Assembly: GCA_018606645.1 (NCBI GenBank)
Contig: JAGVRI010000022.1
Span: 1 to 58,766, forward strand
Reading direction: 5' to 3'
Source: Chloroflexota bacterium
GTDB taxonomy: Bacteria > Chloroflexota > Anaerolineae > JAAYZQ01
Length of the DNA: 58,766 nt
The position numbers were made by a program, and so were the translations under genes. Positions 44,658 to 53,505 of this stretch are shown here, one piece after another. Position 1 is the stretch's first letter, and the number at the start of each line of letters is the position of its first letter. The notes beneath the pieces were generated by a model. It did not search any database. It was not told where the DNA came from and saw only the letters and a program-made list of their open reading frames with translations.

Positions 44658-47600
44658 TCACCGGTAGCTGGGCGCAAAGTGTTTGATCACCAGGGGCAGA
44701 TATCTCCATGCCATCTGACCGACGGTGTTATAGACAGAGTTGGTCGCAATCGGCGCGTTGACGTCAAAGACGATAGTCGCCTGATTGGTGATGACCGTCC
44801 CCGCCGGCAGGTCGGCACGAGGTCGGATGGTAAAGACGAGCCATCCCTCTCCCCGGCCGTGGGCATCGTTGGGAGGCAGAAACCCGGCCAGGGGGTCTTC
44901 GGGGAGTTGGCCGGTTTCTGGATCCAGAGTACGGAGTGCCCATTGGAGTCGGCCGGAGGTGAGGTTCAGGGAGGTGTGCACATCCACCCACCAGGTTTTG
45001 GTGATCTCGGGCCGATAGTCCTCCACCGCCTGGCGGGCCACATAGTCCGGATGACCATCTGGCGGGATCAGGTGTTCGTCTCCCCAGGCGATTTCAGTCA
45101 GACGGAGCGTGGTCCAGTCCAGGTGGGGGTCCAGATAATCGGTCACCACCACTTCCTGCGCTGGGGCCGAGGCGCTCGGCACGTTCTCAAAATAGATGAC
45201 ATAGGTCAGTTCCTGATCGGCGCCGATCAGGTGCTGCTCGCCCACGCCGACTGGGCCATCCTTCTCGTTGGGATCGCTGGGCGTGATCGTTTCGGTGCCC
45301 CCACTGCCGATGGGTGTAGAAGGCGCCACCCGCGTGGGTGCCTTCACAGTGCGCGGCGTAAACAACCAGATGCCAAAATCGTAGGTCCACCGGTCCCAGA
45401 GGCCAACGAATGTCCCGGGCAAGATGAACGGTTTGAGCCAGGGAGGGGCAATCATCTGCAGGTAGGTCAAGAGTCCTTTCAATCCATACATTCCAAGGGC
45501 GTGAAACCTCTCCGGCCAGTTACGAGCCCGGTAATACTCGTTGAGAAAAGTGCCCGAATCCCAAATGGCATCCCAGGTGCCTTTGATCTGCTCAAAACCG
45601 GGATATTTTCCGAAAACCTTGGTCAATCCGATATCAACCAACAAATCTCGGGCGATCTGGTCGTAGGTGGTTACTTCGTAGAACCCCACCGGATCCATCC
45701 AGCGCATAGGGTTGTTAAGCACATACTGGTACAGGTTAGACCCGATAACGTAGCCGATCGGGTCGGGCGATATGAACCGTCCCAGTTCTGGGCTGTAATA
45801 GCGATTTCGCATGAACAACAGCCGATGACCGTCATCGAGAATACCAAGTTGCCCCACATATTTGAACGGATTGGGCACGCTTTCACTGACCTGGAGAGGG
45901 AGGCCAAAGGGATCATAGTCATAGCGGTTGACGACCGAGCCTGAAGGTCCGGTGAGCTGGCGCGTGTTTCCGGTTGCGTCAAAGGCATAGTACGCGGCAG
46001 TTCCGGCAGGGTCCAGACGCGCGACCAGGCCCAGGCCCTGCACGTAGCGGGCCTGCAACGCCCCGTCCGCGCCGTACTCGGCGGCGACCTCTTCCCAGCC
46101 GATCGGGTCGTAGAGGTACTCGGTCACGATCCCGTTGTGCCGCACGGCGGTGCGCTGGCCCAGGGCGTTGTAGGAGTATTCCCAGGTCTCGCCGCCGGGC
46201 GCGTTCACCCGCACCAGGCGGTTCTCATAATCATACTGGTAGGTGGTCGTGCCGCTGGCGTCGGTGCGGGAGATGAGGTTGCCGTTAAGGTCATAGCCAA
46301 AGGTGGCATTCCCCGCCTGAGTGTACTGATTCAGAGGATTGGTTGTGTAGCGCTCGATTGCGCCATTCTCGGTGACCCACTGGCGGTTCCCGGCAGCATC
46401 GTAAGCATAGGTTGCCCGCCGGCCGTCGGGGTAGGCGACGCTGGTGAGCTGGTTGGCCGCGTCGTAGCCGTAGGTGGTGGAGCCCTGCAGAGTGGTCATC
46501 GAGGTGCGGTTGCCGTTGGCGTCGTAGGTATAATCGAAGCGGGATTGGATGGTGCCATCTGGTGCATGGTTCACCAGGCTGGTGAGCTGCCCGGCCGCGT
46601 CGTAACTGTAGGTGGTGTAGGTGCCATTGCCGTGGTTCTCCCGGCTCAAGCGGCCGACGGCATCATAGAGATACTCGACCAGTACTGTCCCACCGCCGTC
46701 GGTCAGGCGGGCCAACCGCCCGGCGGGATCGTACTCGTAGTTGAGCGTGTAGCCGTCGTCGCCGAGGCGTTGGGTGCGCCGTCCGGCTGCGTCATAAGCA
46801 AAGGTAAAGAAATGGCCTGAAGGGTAGGTGATCTTGATCAATCGATCGGTCTGGGGGTCATACTCCAGCGTGACCGTGCCGTCAGGATCGGAGGCAGAGG
46901 CCAGGTTGCCACCCGCGTCGTAGGTGTACGCCGCCCAGGAACCATCCGGGTAGTCCTTTCGGACCAGCCGCCCGGCCGCGTCGTAAGTGTACACGATCTC
47001 GTCTCCACTACGCCGGATGAAATGAGTCGGGTTCCCGTCCTCGTTGTAAACCAGGTTCTCGTGGCTGCCGTCCGGGTAGACGATCGCCACCAGATTGCCC
47101 TGCTCATCGTACTGGAAGCCGGTCTGGTTACGGTTCGGGTCCTGCAGATAGGTCAACCGATGGAAGCGAGGATCGTACCCCATGGAGGTAATTCCGCCAA
47201 GCGGGTTCGATGCCGAGAGCATATTTCCCCACACATCGTATTGGTATTGATAGGGCCGACCGGCGGCATCTTTCCAGACGGTCAGTTGGTTGTTGGTGTC
47301 ATATTGTTGGGTGAAGCGGTGGCCCAGGGGGTTTCTCAACAGAGTGGGACGTCCGTTTTCATCAGGATAGACTGTGTGGGTCTTGGAGTTTTGGTCTACG
47401 ATGCGGAATTCGCCATCGAAGCCATAGAAATAGCGGATGCGCTCTGCATCTCCGTCCAGTTTCTCCTCTTTGAGTCGCCCCAGGTTGTCGTAGGCGTAAT
47501 AGACATGCCGCCCATCGGGAGCGGTGATGGTCGTCAGGGCATGGTCGCCCAAGTGACTGGTTGAGGGGTAATAGGTATACGATGTCACCCGGCCACCGGG

Positions 47601-50600
47601 GGCAGTGACCGAAAGGAGATGCTGCCCACCGGCGTCATACCCGTAGGTGGTCACCCGTCCAGCCTGATCGGTCAGGCTGGCGATGCGCCCATGGGCGTTA
47701 TAGGTAATGGTGAACGCGGCTCCCCCGGAATGGTGCAGTTCCACCAGTTGGCCTGCGCCATTGTAGACCGCCCAGATCCGATTCCCGTTGGGGTCCTGGA
47801 TGGCATCCCATCGGTGATCCGATCGGAACGTGGTCACGGTGCCGTCTTTTTCGGTGAGGACGAAATGGTCGCCGCTCCAGGCCAGGCGGCCCGTGTCACC
47901 CGGCGCGGCTTGATAGGTGCCGTCCTCGGTCCGGTAGAACTGGCGGGTGAAGGCGCCGGGCCAGTGGAGGAGCAGGTCGCCCGTCGAGAGGACCCGGATA
48001 AAGATGTCGTAGGCATGGCTCCAGCCATACCCCAGCGGCCCCAGGTAAAAGCGCGCCTCGGTGCTGCCCGGAAACACACGAGAAAACTCTAACGCCATGC
48101 CCGGCCCGTCGGCGTGGGCATCCACACTGCCTGCCAGTAGAGGGTGCGGGGTAACGCCCAACAGCTTGCGCGCCTCGAACTGGAACAGGGCGCGGGTGTC
48201 GTGGGCCGGGCGGCCCAAAGCGGCCAGGTAGCGGGCGTTGGCGTCCAACCGGTACTGGTACATCTCCAAGGTGTTGCCCAGCCGCGAGATAAAGGCGGGC
48301 CAGAACGCATTCCACAGTTCGGGGTTGACATCGGGCGGGCGGATTTGGCTTTCCCACTGACTCCAATCGATTGGGTGGGAGGGCCGCGGAGTGATCCAGA
48401 GACATCGAAAATTGAGCCATGTGTGGGCCGGGAGACCTGCCGGCACCTGGAAATAGACCGGCACCTGCCCCGATCCGGCCAATGGCAGTGTGCCGGCGTC
48501 TCCGAGGGGACTGGTGCCCATGATCTGCAACGTGCCGGTGGTGAATTCGGTCTGCCCTGCCAACCGCATCGGCACCCCCTGGGTGTTGCTGATGGACAGC
48601 AGCGGCGCAGCCATGTCTGTATCCCCGACGTTGGTGTACTCGAGCTGCATCACGTAGGTGCGGCCCGGGCGGACCTTATCAGGCAACCCCACGCGGGCCT
48701 GGACCTGCGGTCCGATCCCTTCGCTGAGGGTGAACGCGTTCGACAATATCGCTTCCCCGTGGTCAGGCCAGATAGCCGCCACGTCATACACCCCGGTGGG
48801 TGCGCCTTGCAGGTTGAAGGTGGTCCAAAGAGAGGAGGAACTGACCACCGTGACGGTCAGCGGCGTGAGGACGGTGCTTGCCTGGCGAAGCTCCACATCC
48901 ATCTCTCCGGCAAAGGGCAGACCGGTGAGCCACAGCGTAGCCTGCCCGCCATTCCCGGCGCGGCGCGGGGAGAGATCCACCAGCTTGTGTTCCACCGGCT
49001 CCACCTCGATCTGAAAGTTATCGCTGCCGGCCGGTATCCGGTACCCATACACGCTCAGGTAAAGCGTACCGTCCCGAGTCACGACCATCGGTAACTCATA
49101 GGACCCATTCAGCGATTTCTGCCGAGCCTGCTGGTCATACTGGGTCCAGTTGGGCAGGTCCCCCTGGCGGCCGAACACCCACAACGAACTGTCATCATTC
49201 TGCGGGGTGACCCGCGCCACCAGCGCCATCCCCCGACGCACGCCAAGCTGAAAATCGGTAAAACGTGGTGCGACTGCCTGGGCGGCCGTCGGCTCACCCA
49301 GGGTGATCTGGGTGGGATGCCGGGCGCCGGGAGCGGCCAGCCATGGGACGTACGCCACGTTTGCGCCTACGGCGTCGCCCAGGCCGGACGGGTTGGCTAC
49401 CGGATCGTATGGACCGGAGGGGTGGCCCCACCAGTTGTCCTCAGCATGCAAGACGGGACCCGAGGGATCGTTCTCTGCCCCGGACTGGGTATTGCTATAG
49501 ATGTTGCTGCTGGCGACCGTGACATGACTCTGCCCGACGGCGATTCCCACCCCGTTATGGGTCAGATAGGATTCACGGATCGAGACGGTGGCACCTTCGA
49601 GGGCGGTTGCCCCAAGAAAGCGGTTGTGGGCAAGCTCGCAACGCTGGACGGTCGCATGGCCCTGGGCCAGATAGAGGCCGCTCGTGTCGCTGTAGAGCAC
49701 CTCGCAATCGCGCAACTCGACCTCGGCGTGTGCCGAGTTAAGCCAGACCTGCCCGCGAGGAGGATTCCAGGGGTAGTAGTAACCGCCATAGTGCAACAGG
49801 GCATGATCGAGCACGGCCGATCCGGAGCCGGAGACCTGGATAAAGCCCCAGTCGCCGGGAGCAGGCTGGCTGGCCGTGCCGTCGCTGTTGGTGTCGCCGC
49901 CCCAACGGTCATCGGCGAGGGAGGTGAACACAACCGGGTTGCCCGCCTGTCCGATGGCCACCAGTCGGCCCTGGACGCCGAGATTGCCGGTGACTTTGGC
50001 GATCACCCCCGGATCGAGGCGCAACTCGACACCGGCCGGGACGTTCAGATCGGCCGGCTGGTACACCACCCCCGGCTGGGCGGGCAAGGTCAGGTCGAGG
50101 CCGAGGCCACCGGTCAGTCGCACTCCGTTGACGCCATTGCCGCTGAAGGTCGTGCCGGTGATATCCGGCAGGCCCGATCCACCGTTTCCGGGATCGTAGC
50201 TGAGCCGGATCGCGGCGGCGCCGTTATCCTGGATGGTGTTGCCGGTCAGCGTGGGCGTTACCAGCCCGTTCAGCATGGCGACGGCCACTCCGTCTCCCTC
50301 ATTGGATGCGATCAGGTTGTCGGTCACAGCCAGCGACGGGCCGGTAGGCTCGGCGCTGAAGGTCACGCCGGCCAGTCGGTTCTGGAGAAACGCACTGTGC
50401 ATCACCGACCCGCCGACGTGCGATTCGGCCAGCCCGTTCTCGTCGCAACGCTGCACCATGGCTCGCACGATCCTTACCTGTCCCTGATCCAGGTACAGGC
50501 CGTTGGTCCCGCTATCACTCACCACCGTATCGCTCATGACCAGCGAGGCGTCCGGTGACGCCAAGTAGACAATCCCGTAGGGTGGGTTCCACGGGATGGG

Positions 50601-51971
50601 ATACCCGCCGTAGTGCAGGATGACATGCTCCAACACCGCCTGACCGGACCCGAGGATCTGGACAAAGCGCCACTGTCCTGCATCGGGTAGAATGGCCGAC
50701 CCATCGCCGTTGGTATCGCCCCCCGCTTCGTCATCAAAGATCGAGGTAAAATAGATCGGGTCGGCCGGGGTACCGCGCGCTTCCAGACGGCCAGTGACAG
50801 CCAGGCTGGCCTCGGTCCCGACGAATTTGAGGATCATGCCCGGCTGGACCGTCAGGCGAGCAGGAGGCTTGACATGGAGGTTCCAAATGATGACCACGGG
50901 ACCGTCCGCAGGCGCCAGAGTCTGGCTGTAGATGAGGTCCCCCTCCAGAGTCAGGGCATTCCCGAATCCTGGATCGCCCCAACCGTTGCCGGTGAAGGTG
51001 TTGCGGCTCATCTCCACCAACCCACCTCCGCCGGGACCCAGCATATACTGCATATATACCGGGAATCGGGCGTTGTTTGCGATGGTGTTGGAGTAGACCG
51101 GCGCCTCGAACCGGACCCCTGACACAGAGATGTGAATGCCGTTGCCCAGGTTGTCCGCGATGAGGTTCAGCGTCACGGTAGGAGGAGGTTCGCCAGGCCA
51201 CGCTTCCAGGAGAATGCCGTGGGATTGGTTACGGAGGAGATGGTTGCCGCGCAAGAGGGCCCTCGCCTGGTGCTCGTGGATGCCATCTCCGTTCGCCCCC
51301 TGGACCGTATTGGAGATCACTGCGGCAAAGCCAGAGGCCAGGTAGATGCCGCTGGAATTGCTGGCCGTGATCAGCGTCGAGGTGACCCACAGGCTACTCT
51401 CCGGCGAATTGGTGAAGAGCGCCCCGTAGCCCTGGTCGTAGGCATCTCGCCGGCCGGCGTACCGGACTTCTGCATGTTCCAGGATCGTGTGCCCGCCCTC
51501 AACGCCGACAATATAGTACCAATCGCCCGGCGCCGGGGCCGTGGCAGAGCCGTCGCCATTGCTATCGCCTCCCGCGCTATCATCCTGGAGAGAGGTAAAG
51601 ATGACAGGCTGGGTGACGGTACCCCGCGCGTCAAGTTGACCGTGGATGACCAGACTGCCCCCCGTAGACACCTTGACGATCACACCGGGTTCCACGGTCA
51701 AGCACGCTCCAGGATTGACGAGTAGACGATGCCAGTCGTCGCCGACGATGATATAGGGACTGCCGCTGATCGTCCAGGTGGTATTGATGTCAATCGGGCC
51801 GGTGATGACCGTCCCGTCGCCTGACGTGCCATCCTCGGGAGCCGTCACCGCCGGCTCTGCGGACGGGCTGACCTCTTGGGCGCTGCAGAACTGCGCAGTG
51901 ATCCAGACGAAAGAGAGAACGAGGAACAAACCGGATAGGACCCAACCCCAGAACGAACCACACCGTTTCAT
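44658..51971 (-). CDS. Giant secreted beta-helix/RHS-repeat protein
   Basis: The 2437-residue exported protein has a signal peptide (WVLSGLFLVLSFVWITAQFCSAQ). Residues about 55-860 form three long modules of right-handed beta-helix type, each opening with a pattern such as LEARGTPADPIYFTS, DDEAGGDTNGDGS and then LEHVILHYGGY. About 900-1250 is beta-rich linker. Residues about 1350-1990 are YD/RHS repeats (GRLVRKDYPDGSWAAYTYDAGG), ending in the RHS core RNRYYSPELGRFISPDPIG near 2055. Beyond it there is no recognisable toxin. A hydrophobic stretch leads to a domain of the conserved-repeat type (TITPSDPNEKDGPVGVG, ITNQATIVFDVNAPI) often found at the end of secreted proteins. The ATG at 51971 has GGGGAGGAG upstream. 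Likely a cell-surface or adhesion protein. Confidence 0.9.
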   Translation of the reverse strand: MKRCGSFWGWVLSGLFLVLSFVWITAQFCSAQEVSPSAEPAVTAPEDGTSGDGTVITGPIDINTTWTISGSPYIIVGDDWHRLLVNPGACLTVEPGVIVKVSTGGSLVIHGQLDARGTVTQPVIFTSLQDDSAGGDSNGDGSATAPAPGDWYYIVGVEGGHTILEHAEVRYAGRRDAYDQGYGALFTNSPESSLWVTSTLITASNSSGIYLASGFAAVISNTVQGANGDGIHEHQARALLRGNHLLRNQSHGILLEAWPGEPPPTVTLNLIADNLGNGIHISVSGVRFEAPVYSNTIANNARFPVYMQYMLGPGGGGLVEMSRNTFTGNGWGDPGFGNALTLEGDLIYSQTLAPADGPVVIIWNLHVKPPARLTVQPGMILKFVGTEASLAVTGRLEARGTPADPIYFTSIFDDEAGGDTNGDGSAILPDAGQWRFVQILGSGQAVLEHVILHYGGYPIPWNPPYGIVYLASPDASLVMSDTVVSDSGTNGLYLDQGQVRIVRAMVQRCDENGLAESHVGGSVMHSAFLQNRLAGVTFSAEPTGPSLAVTDNLIASNEGDGVAVAMLNGLVTPTLTGNTIQDNGAAAIRLSYDPGNGGSGLPDITGTTFSGNGVNGVRLTGGLGLDLTLPAQPGVVYQPADLNVPAGVELRLDPGVIAKVTGNLGVQGRLVAIGQAGNPVVFTSLADDRWGGDTNSDGTASQPAPGDWGFIQVSGSGSAVLDHALLHYGGYYYPWNPPRGQVWLNSAHAEVELRDCEVLYSDTSGLYLAQGHATVQRCELAHNRFLGATALEGATVSIRESYLTHNGVGIAVGQSHVTVASSNIYSNTQSGAENDPSGPVLHAEDNWWGHPSGPYDPVANPSGLGDAVGANVAYVPWLAAPGARHPTQITLGEPTAAQAVAPRFTDFQLGVRRGMALVARVTPQNDDSSLWVFGRQGDLPNWTQYDQQARQKSLNGSYELPMVVTRDGTLYLSVYGYRIPAGSDNFQIEVEPVEHKLVDLSPRRAGNGGQATLWLTGLPFAGEMDVELRQASTVLTPLTVTVVSSSSLWTTFNLQGAPTGVYDVAAIWPDHGEAILSNAFTLSEGIGPQVQARVGLPDKVRPGRTYVMQLEYTNVGDTDMAAPLLSISNTQGVPMRLAGQTEFTTGTLQIMGTSPLGDAGTLPLAGSGQVPVYFQVPAGLPAHTWLNFRCLWITPRPSHPIDWSQWESQIRPPDVNPELWNAFWPAFISRLGNTLEMYQYRLDANARYLAALGRPAHDTRALFQFEARKLLGVTPHPLLAGSVDAHADGPGMALEFSRVFPGSTEARFYLGPLGYGWSHAYDIFIRVLSTGDLLLHWPGAFTRQFYRTEDGTYQAAPGDTGRLAWSGDHFVLTEKDGTVTTFRSDHRWDAIQDPNGNRIWAVYNGAGQLVELHHSGGAAFTITYNAHGRIASLTDQAGRVTTYGYDAGGQHLLSVTAPGGRVTSYTYYPSTSHLGDHALTTITAPDGRHVYYAYDNLGRLKEEKLDGDAERIRYFYGFDGEFRIVDQNSKTHTVYPDENGRPTLLRNPLGHRFTQQYDTNNQLTVWKDAAGRPYQYQYDVWGNMLSASNPLGGITSMGYDPRFHRLTYLQDPNRNQTGFQYDEQGNLVAIVYPDGSHENLVYNEDGNPTHFIRRSGDEIVYTYDAAGRLVRKDYPDGSWAAYTYDAGGNLASASDPDGTVTLEYDPQTDRLIKITYPSGHFFTFAYDAAGRRTQRLGDDGYTLNYEYDPAGRLARLTDGGGTVLVEYLYDAVGRLSRENHGNGTYTTYSYDAAGQLTSLVNHAPDGTIQSRFDYTYDANGNRTSMTTLQGSTTYGYDAANQLTSVAYPDGRRATYAYDAAGNRQWVTENGAIERYTTNPLNQYTQAGNATFGYDLNGNLISRTDASGTTTYQYDYENRLVRVNAPGGETWEYSYNALGQRTAVRHNGIVTEYLYDPIGWEEVAAEYGADGALQARYVQGLGLVARLDPAGTAAYYAFDATGNTRQLTGPSGSVVNRYDYDPFGLPLQVSESVPNPFKYVGQLGILDDGHRLLFMRNRYYSPELGRFISPDPIGYVIGSNLYQYVLNNPMRWMDPVGFYEVTTYDQIARDLLVDIGLTKVFGKYPGFEQIKGTWDAIWDSGTFLNEYYRARNWPERFHALGMYGLKGLLTYLQMIAPPWLKPFILPGTFVGLWDRWTYDFGIWLFTPRTVKAPTRVAPSTPIGSGGTETITPSDPNEKDGPVGVGEQHLIGADQELTYVIYFENVPSASAPAQEVVVTDYLDPHLDWTTLRLTEIAWGDEHLIPPDGHPDYVARQAVEDYRPEITKTWWVDVHTSLNLTSGRLQWALRTLDPETGQLPEDPLAGFLPPNDAHGRGEGWLVFTIRPRADLPAGTVITNQATIVFDVNAPIATNSVYNTVGQMAWRYLPLVIKHFAPSYR

Positions 51972-52015
51972 AGGCTCCTCCCCTGGAATTGGCGCTGGAC
52001 AAAAACAGACAACCC

Positions 52016-52044
52016 ATGCTACCACCTGGTTCAGGTTCTGTCAA
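52016..52044 (-). promoter_or_regulatory. Promoter of the giant RHS gene
   Basis: On the minus strand, TTGACA (52044-52039), a 17-bp spacer, and TAGCAT (52021-52016). The leader is about 38 nt. Confidence 0.6.
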
Positions 52045-52065
52045 GTTTACCATTCCGGCGGGTGG

Positions 52066-52375
52066 TTCACCGGCTAAAGCCTTCACTCCCGGAGTGGAGC
52101 CTTCAGGCGGGTTTTCCGGCTAAAGCCTCGACTCCCCGAGTAGAGCGTTCGGCAATTCACCGGCTGAAGCCTCGACTCCCGGAGTGGAGCCTTTAGGCGG
52201 GTTTTCCGGCTAAAGCCTCGACTCCCCGAGTAGAGCGTTCGGCAACTCACCGGCTAAAGCCTTCACTCCCGGAGTGGAGCCTTCAGGCGGGTTTTCCGGC
52301 TAAGGCCCTGACCCCCGGCGTGGAGCCTTGAGGCGGTTCGCCGGCTAAAGCCTCGACTCCCGGAGTGAGGCCTGG
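52066..52375. repeat. 90-bp higher-order tandem array of the palindromic repeat family
   Basis: CGGCTAAAGC or CGGCTGAAGC recurs at 52071, 52161 and 52251 (period 90), with a second variant half-unit at 52117, 52207, 52297 and 52342. Each half-unit has near-palindrome GGCTAAAGCC, a centre ACTCCCGGAGT, and GCCTTCAGGC or a variant. This is the same family as at 1-249 and 12931-13129. It fills much of the 645-bp gap between the RHS and lgt genes; 52376-52491 shows nothing I can name. Confidence 0.9.
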
Positions 52376-52491
52376 CGGCGATCCTCAGAACTGGCCGCTC
52401 CACGACCGCTCTCTCCTTTCGGATTCATCCGGATCGCGATGACAATTGTTGAAAATCACATCTTACTCATCTTTTCGTCAGGTTTTCTCAC

Positions 52492-52519
52492 TTGCATTTT
52501 CGCTCTTTTTGAGTAAAAT
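52492..52519 (+). promoter_or_regulatory. Promoter of the lgt operon
   Basis: TTGCAT (52492-52497), a 16-bp spacer, and TAAAAT (52514-52519), in an AT-richer patch after the repeat array. The leader to lgt is about 90 nt. Confidence 0.5.
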
Positions 52520-52616
52520 TGAGATCGGGCAACCGGCCCGGATCCGATAGGATGCTGGTCGAGTCAAGGCTAGGAGCCGGCTATCATCCCGAACAATCTG
52601 GCATGGGGAGCGGGAA

Positions 52617-53471
52617 ATGACGAATCCGATCAACCCAATTATCGTTCAATTGGGGCCGTTCCAGGTACGCTGGTATGGCGTGTTGATTATGATTGGAGTC
52701 GCTTTAGGAGCCTGGTTCGCTTCCCGACTGGCTCAGAAGCGCGGCCTGAACCCGGATCATGTCTGGGGAGGGTTGATCGTTGCCGTGCTTCTGGGCATCC
52801 TGGGAGCGCGGTTGTATCATGTCTTTTCGACGCCGGCCGGATGTCCGCCAGACGCCACATTCCCCTGTGGCTGGCCGTACTATCGCAAACATTTTCTCGA
52901 GGCCTTCGCCTTCTGGAAAAGCGGCGGCTTTCAGGGGTTGGGCATCTACGGGGCGGTGATCGGAGGCGCTCTGGGGGTGTTCCTCTATGCCTGGTGGAAC
53001 AAACTTCGGGCGCTGGAATGGTTGGACCTGGGTGCCCCAGGTCTGGCATTCGGCCAGTTCATCGGCCGTTGGGGCAACTTTATCAACCAGGAACTCTATG
53101 GCCCTCCCACCGGTTCCAGTTGGTTCGGGATCAGGATTAACCCGAACCTGCCCCACCAACCTCCACCAGATGGCCGCTATGACCTGCTCTATCACCCCAC
53201 CTTCCTGTATGAATCGGTCTGGTGCCTGGTGACCTTTCTGATTCTCTATCATCTCCACTCCCGGCTCCCTCACAAATTGCGGGAAGGGGACATATTTCTG
53301 GGCTATGTCATCCTCTACCCGCTGGGACGCTTCTTTGTCGAGTTCTTCCGACCGGATGCCTGGACCATCGGTCGCCTGGCGACGGCGCAATGGATTGCCC
53401 TTGTTTGCATGGGCGGTGGGGGACTCACTCTGATCATGCGCCATATTTTCTGGAAGCGAGGAGAGTCGTGA
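52617..53471 (+). CDS. lgt: Prolipoprotein diacylglyceryl transferase
   Basis: The 284-residue multi-pass membrane enzyme transfers a diacylglyceryl group to the lipobox Cys of prolipoproteins. Signatures are VRWYGVLIMIGVALGAWFAS near the start, LGARLYHVF, GGFQGLGIYGAVIGG, and the Lgt signature GRWGNFINQELYG near residue 145. HPTFLYESVW and LGRFFVEFFRPD follow. The ATG at 52617 has GGGAGCGGG upstream. The lipoprotein at 40181 is a likely client. Confidence 0.95.
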   Translation: MTNPINPIIVQLGPFQVRWYGVLIMIGVALGAWFASRLAQKRGLNPDHVWGGLIVAVLLGILGARLYHVFSTPAGCPPDATFPCGWPYYRKHFLEAFAFWKSGGFQGLGIYGAVIGGALGVFLYAWWNKLRALEWLDLGAPGLAFGQFIGRWGNFINQELYGPPTGSSWFGIRINPNLPHQPPPDGRYDLLYHPTFLYESVWCLVTFLILYHLHSRLPHKLREGDIFLGYVILYPLGRFFVEFFRPDAWTIGRLATAQWIALVCMGGGGLTLIMRHIFWKRGES

Positions 53472-53505
53472 TCCTGCATGAGTCGTGTCGGGAAAGGAGG
53501 GAGAG

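Noticed and set aside
44658..45700. Toxin domain at the C-terminus of the RHS protein
   Set aside because: The sequence after the RHS core lacks nuclease or deaminase motifs and ends in a common secreted-protein domain.
52066..52375. CRISPR array or attachment-site cluster
   Set aside because: Units vary gradually and have no spacer-repeat contrast; no integrase or cas gene is nearby.
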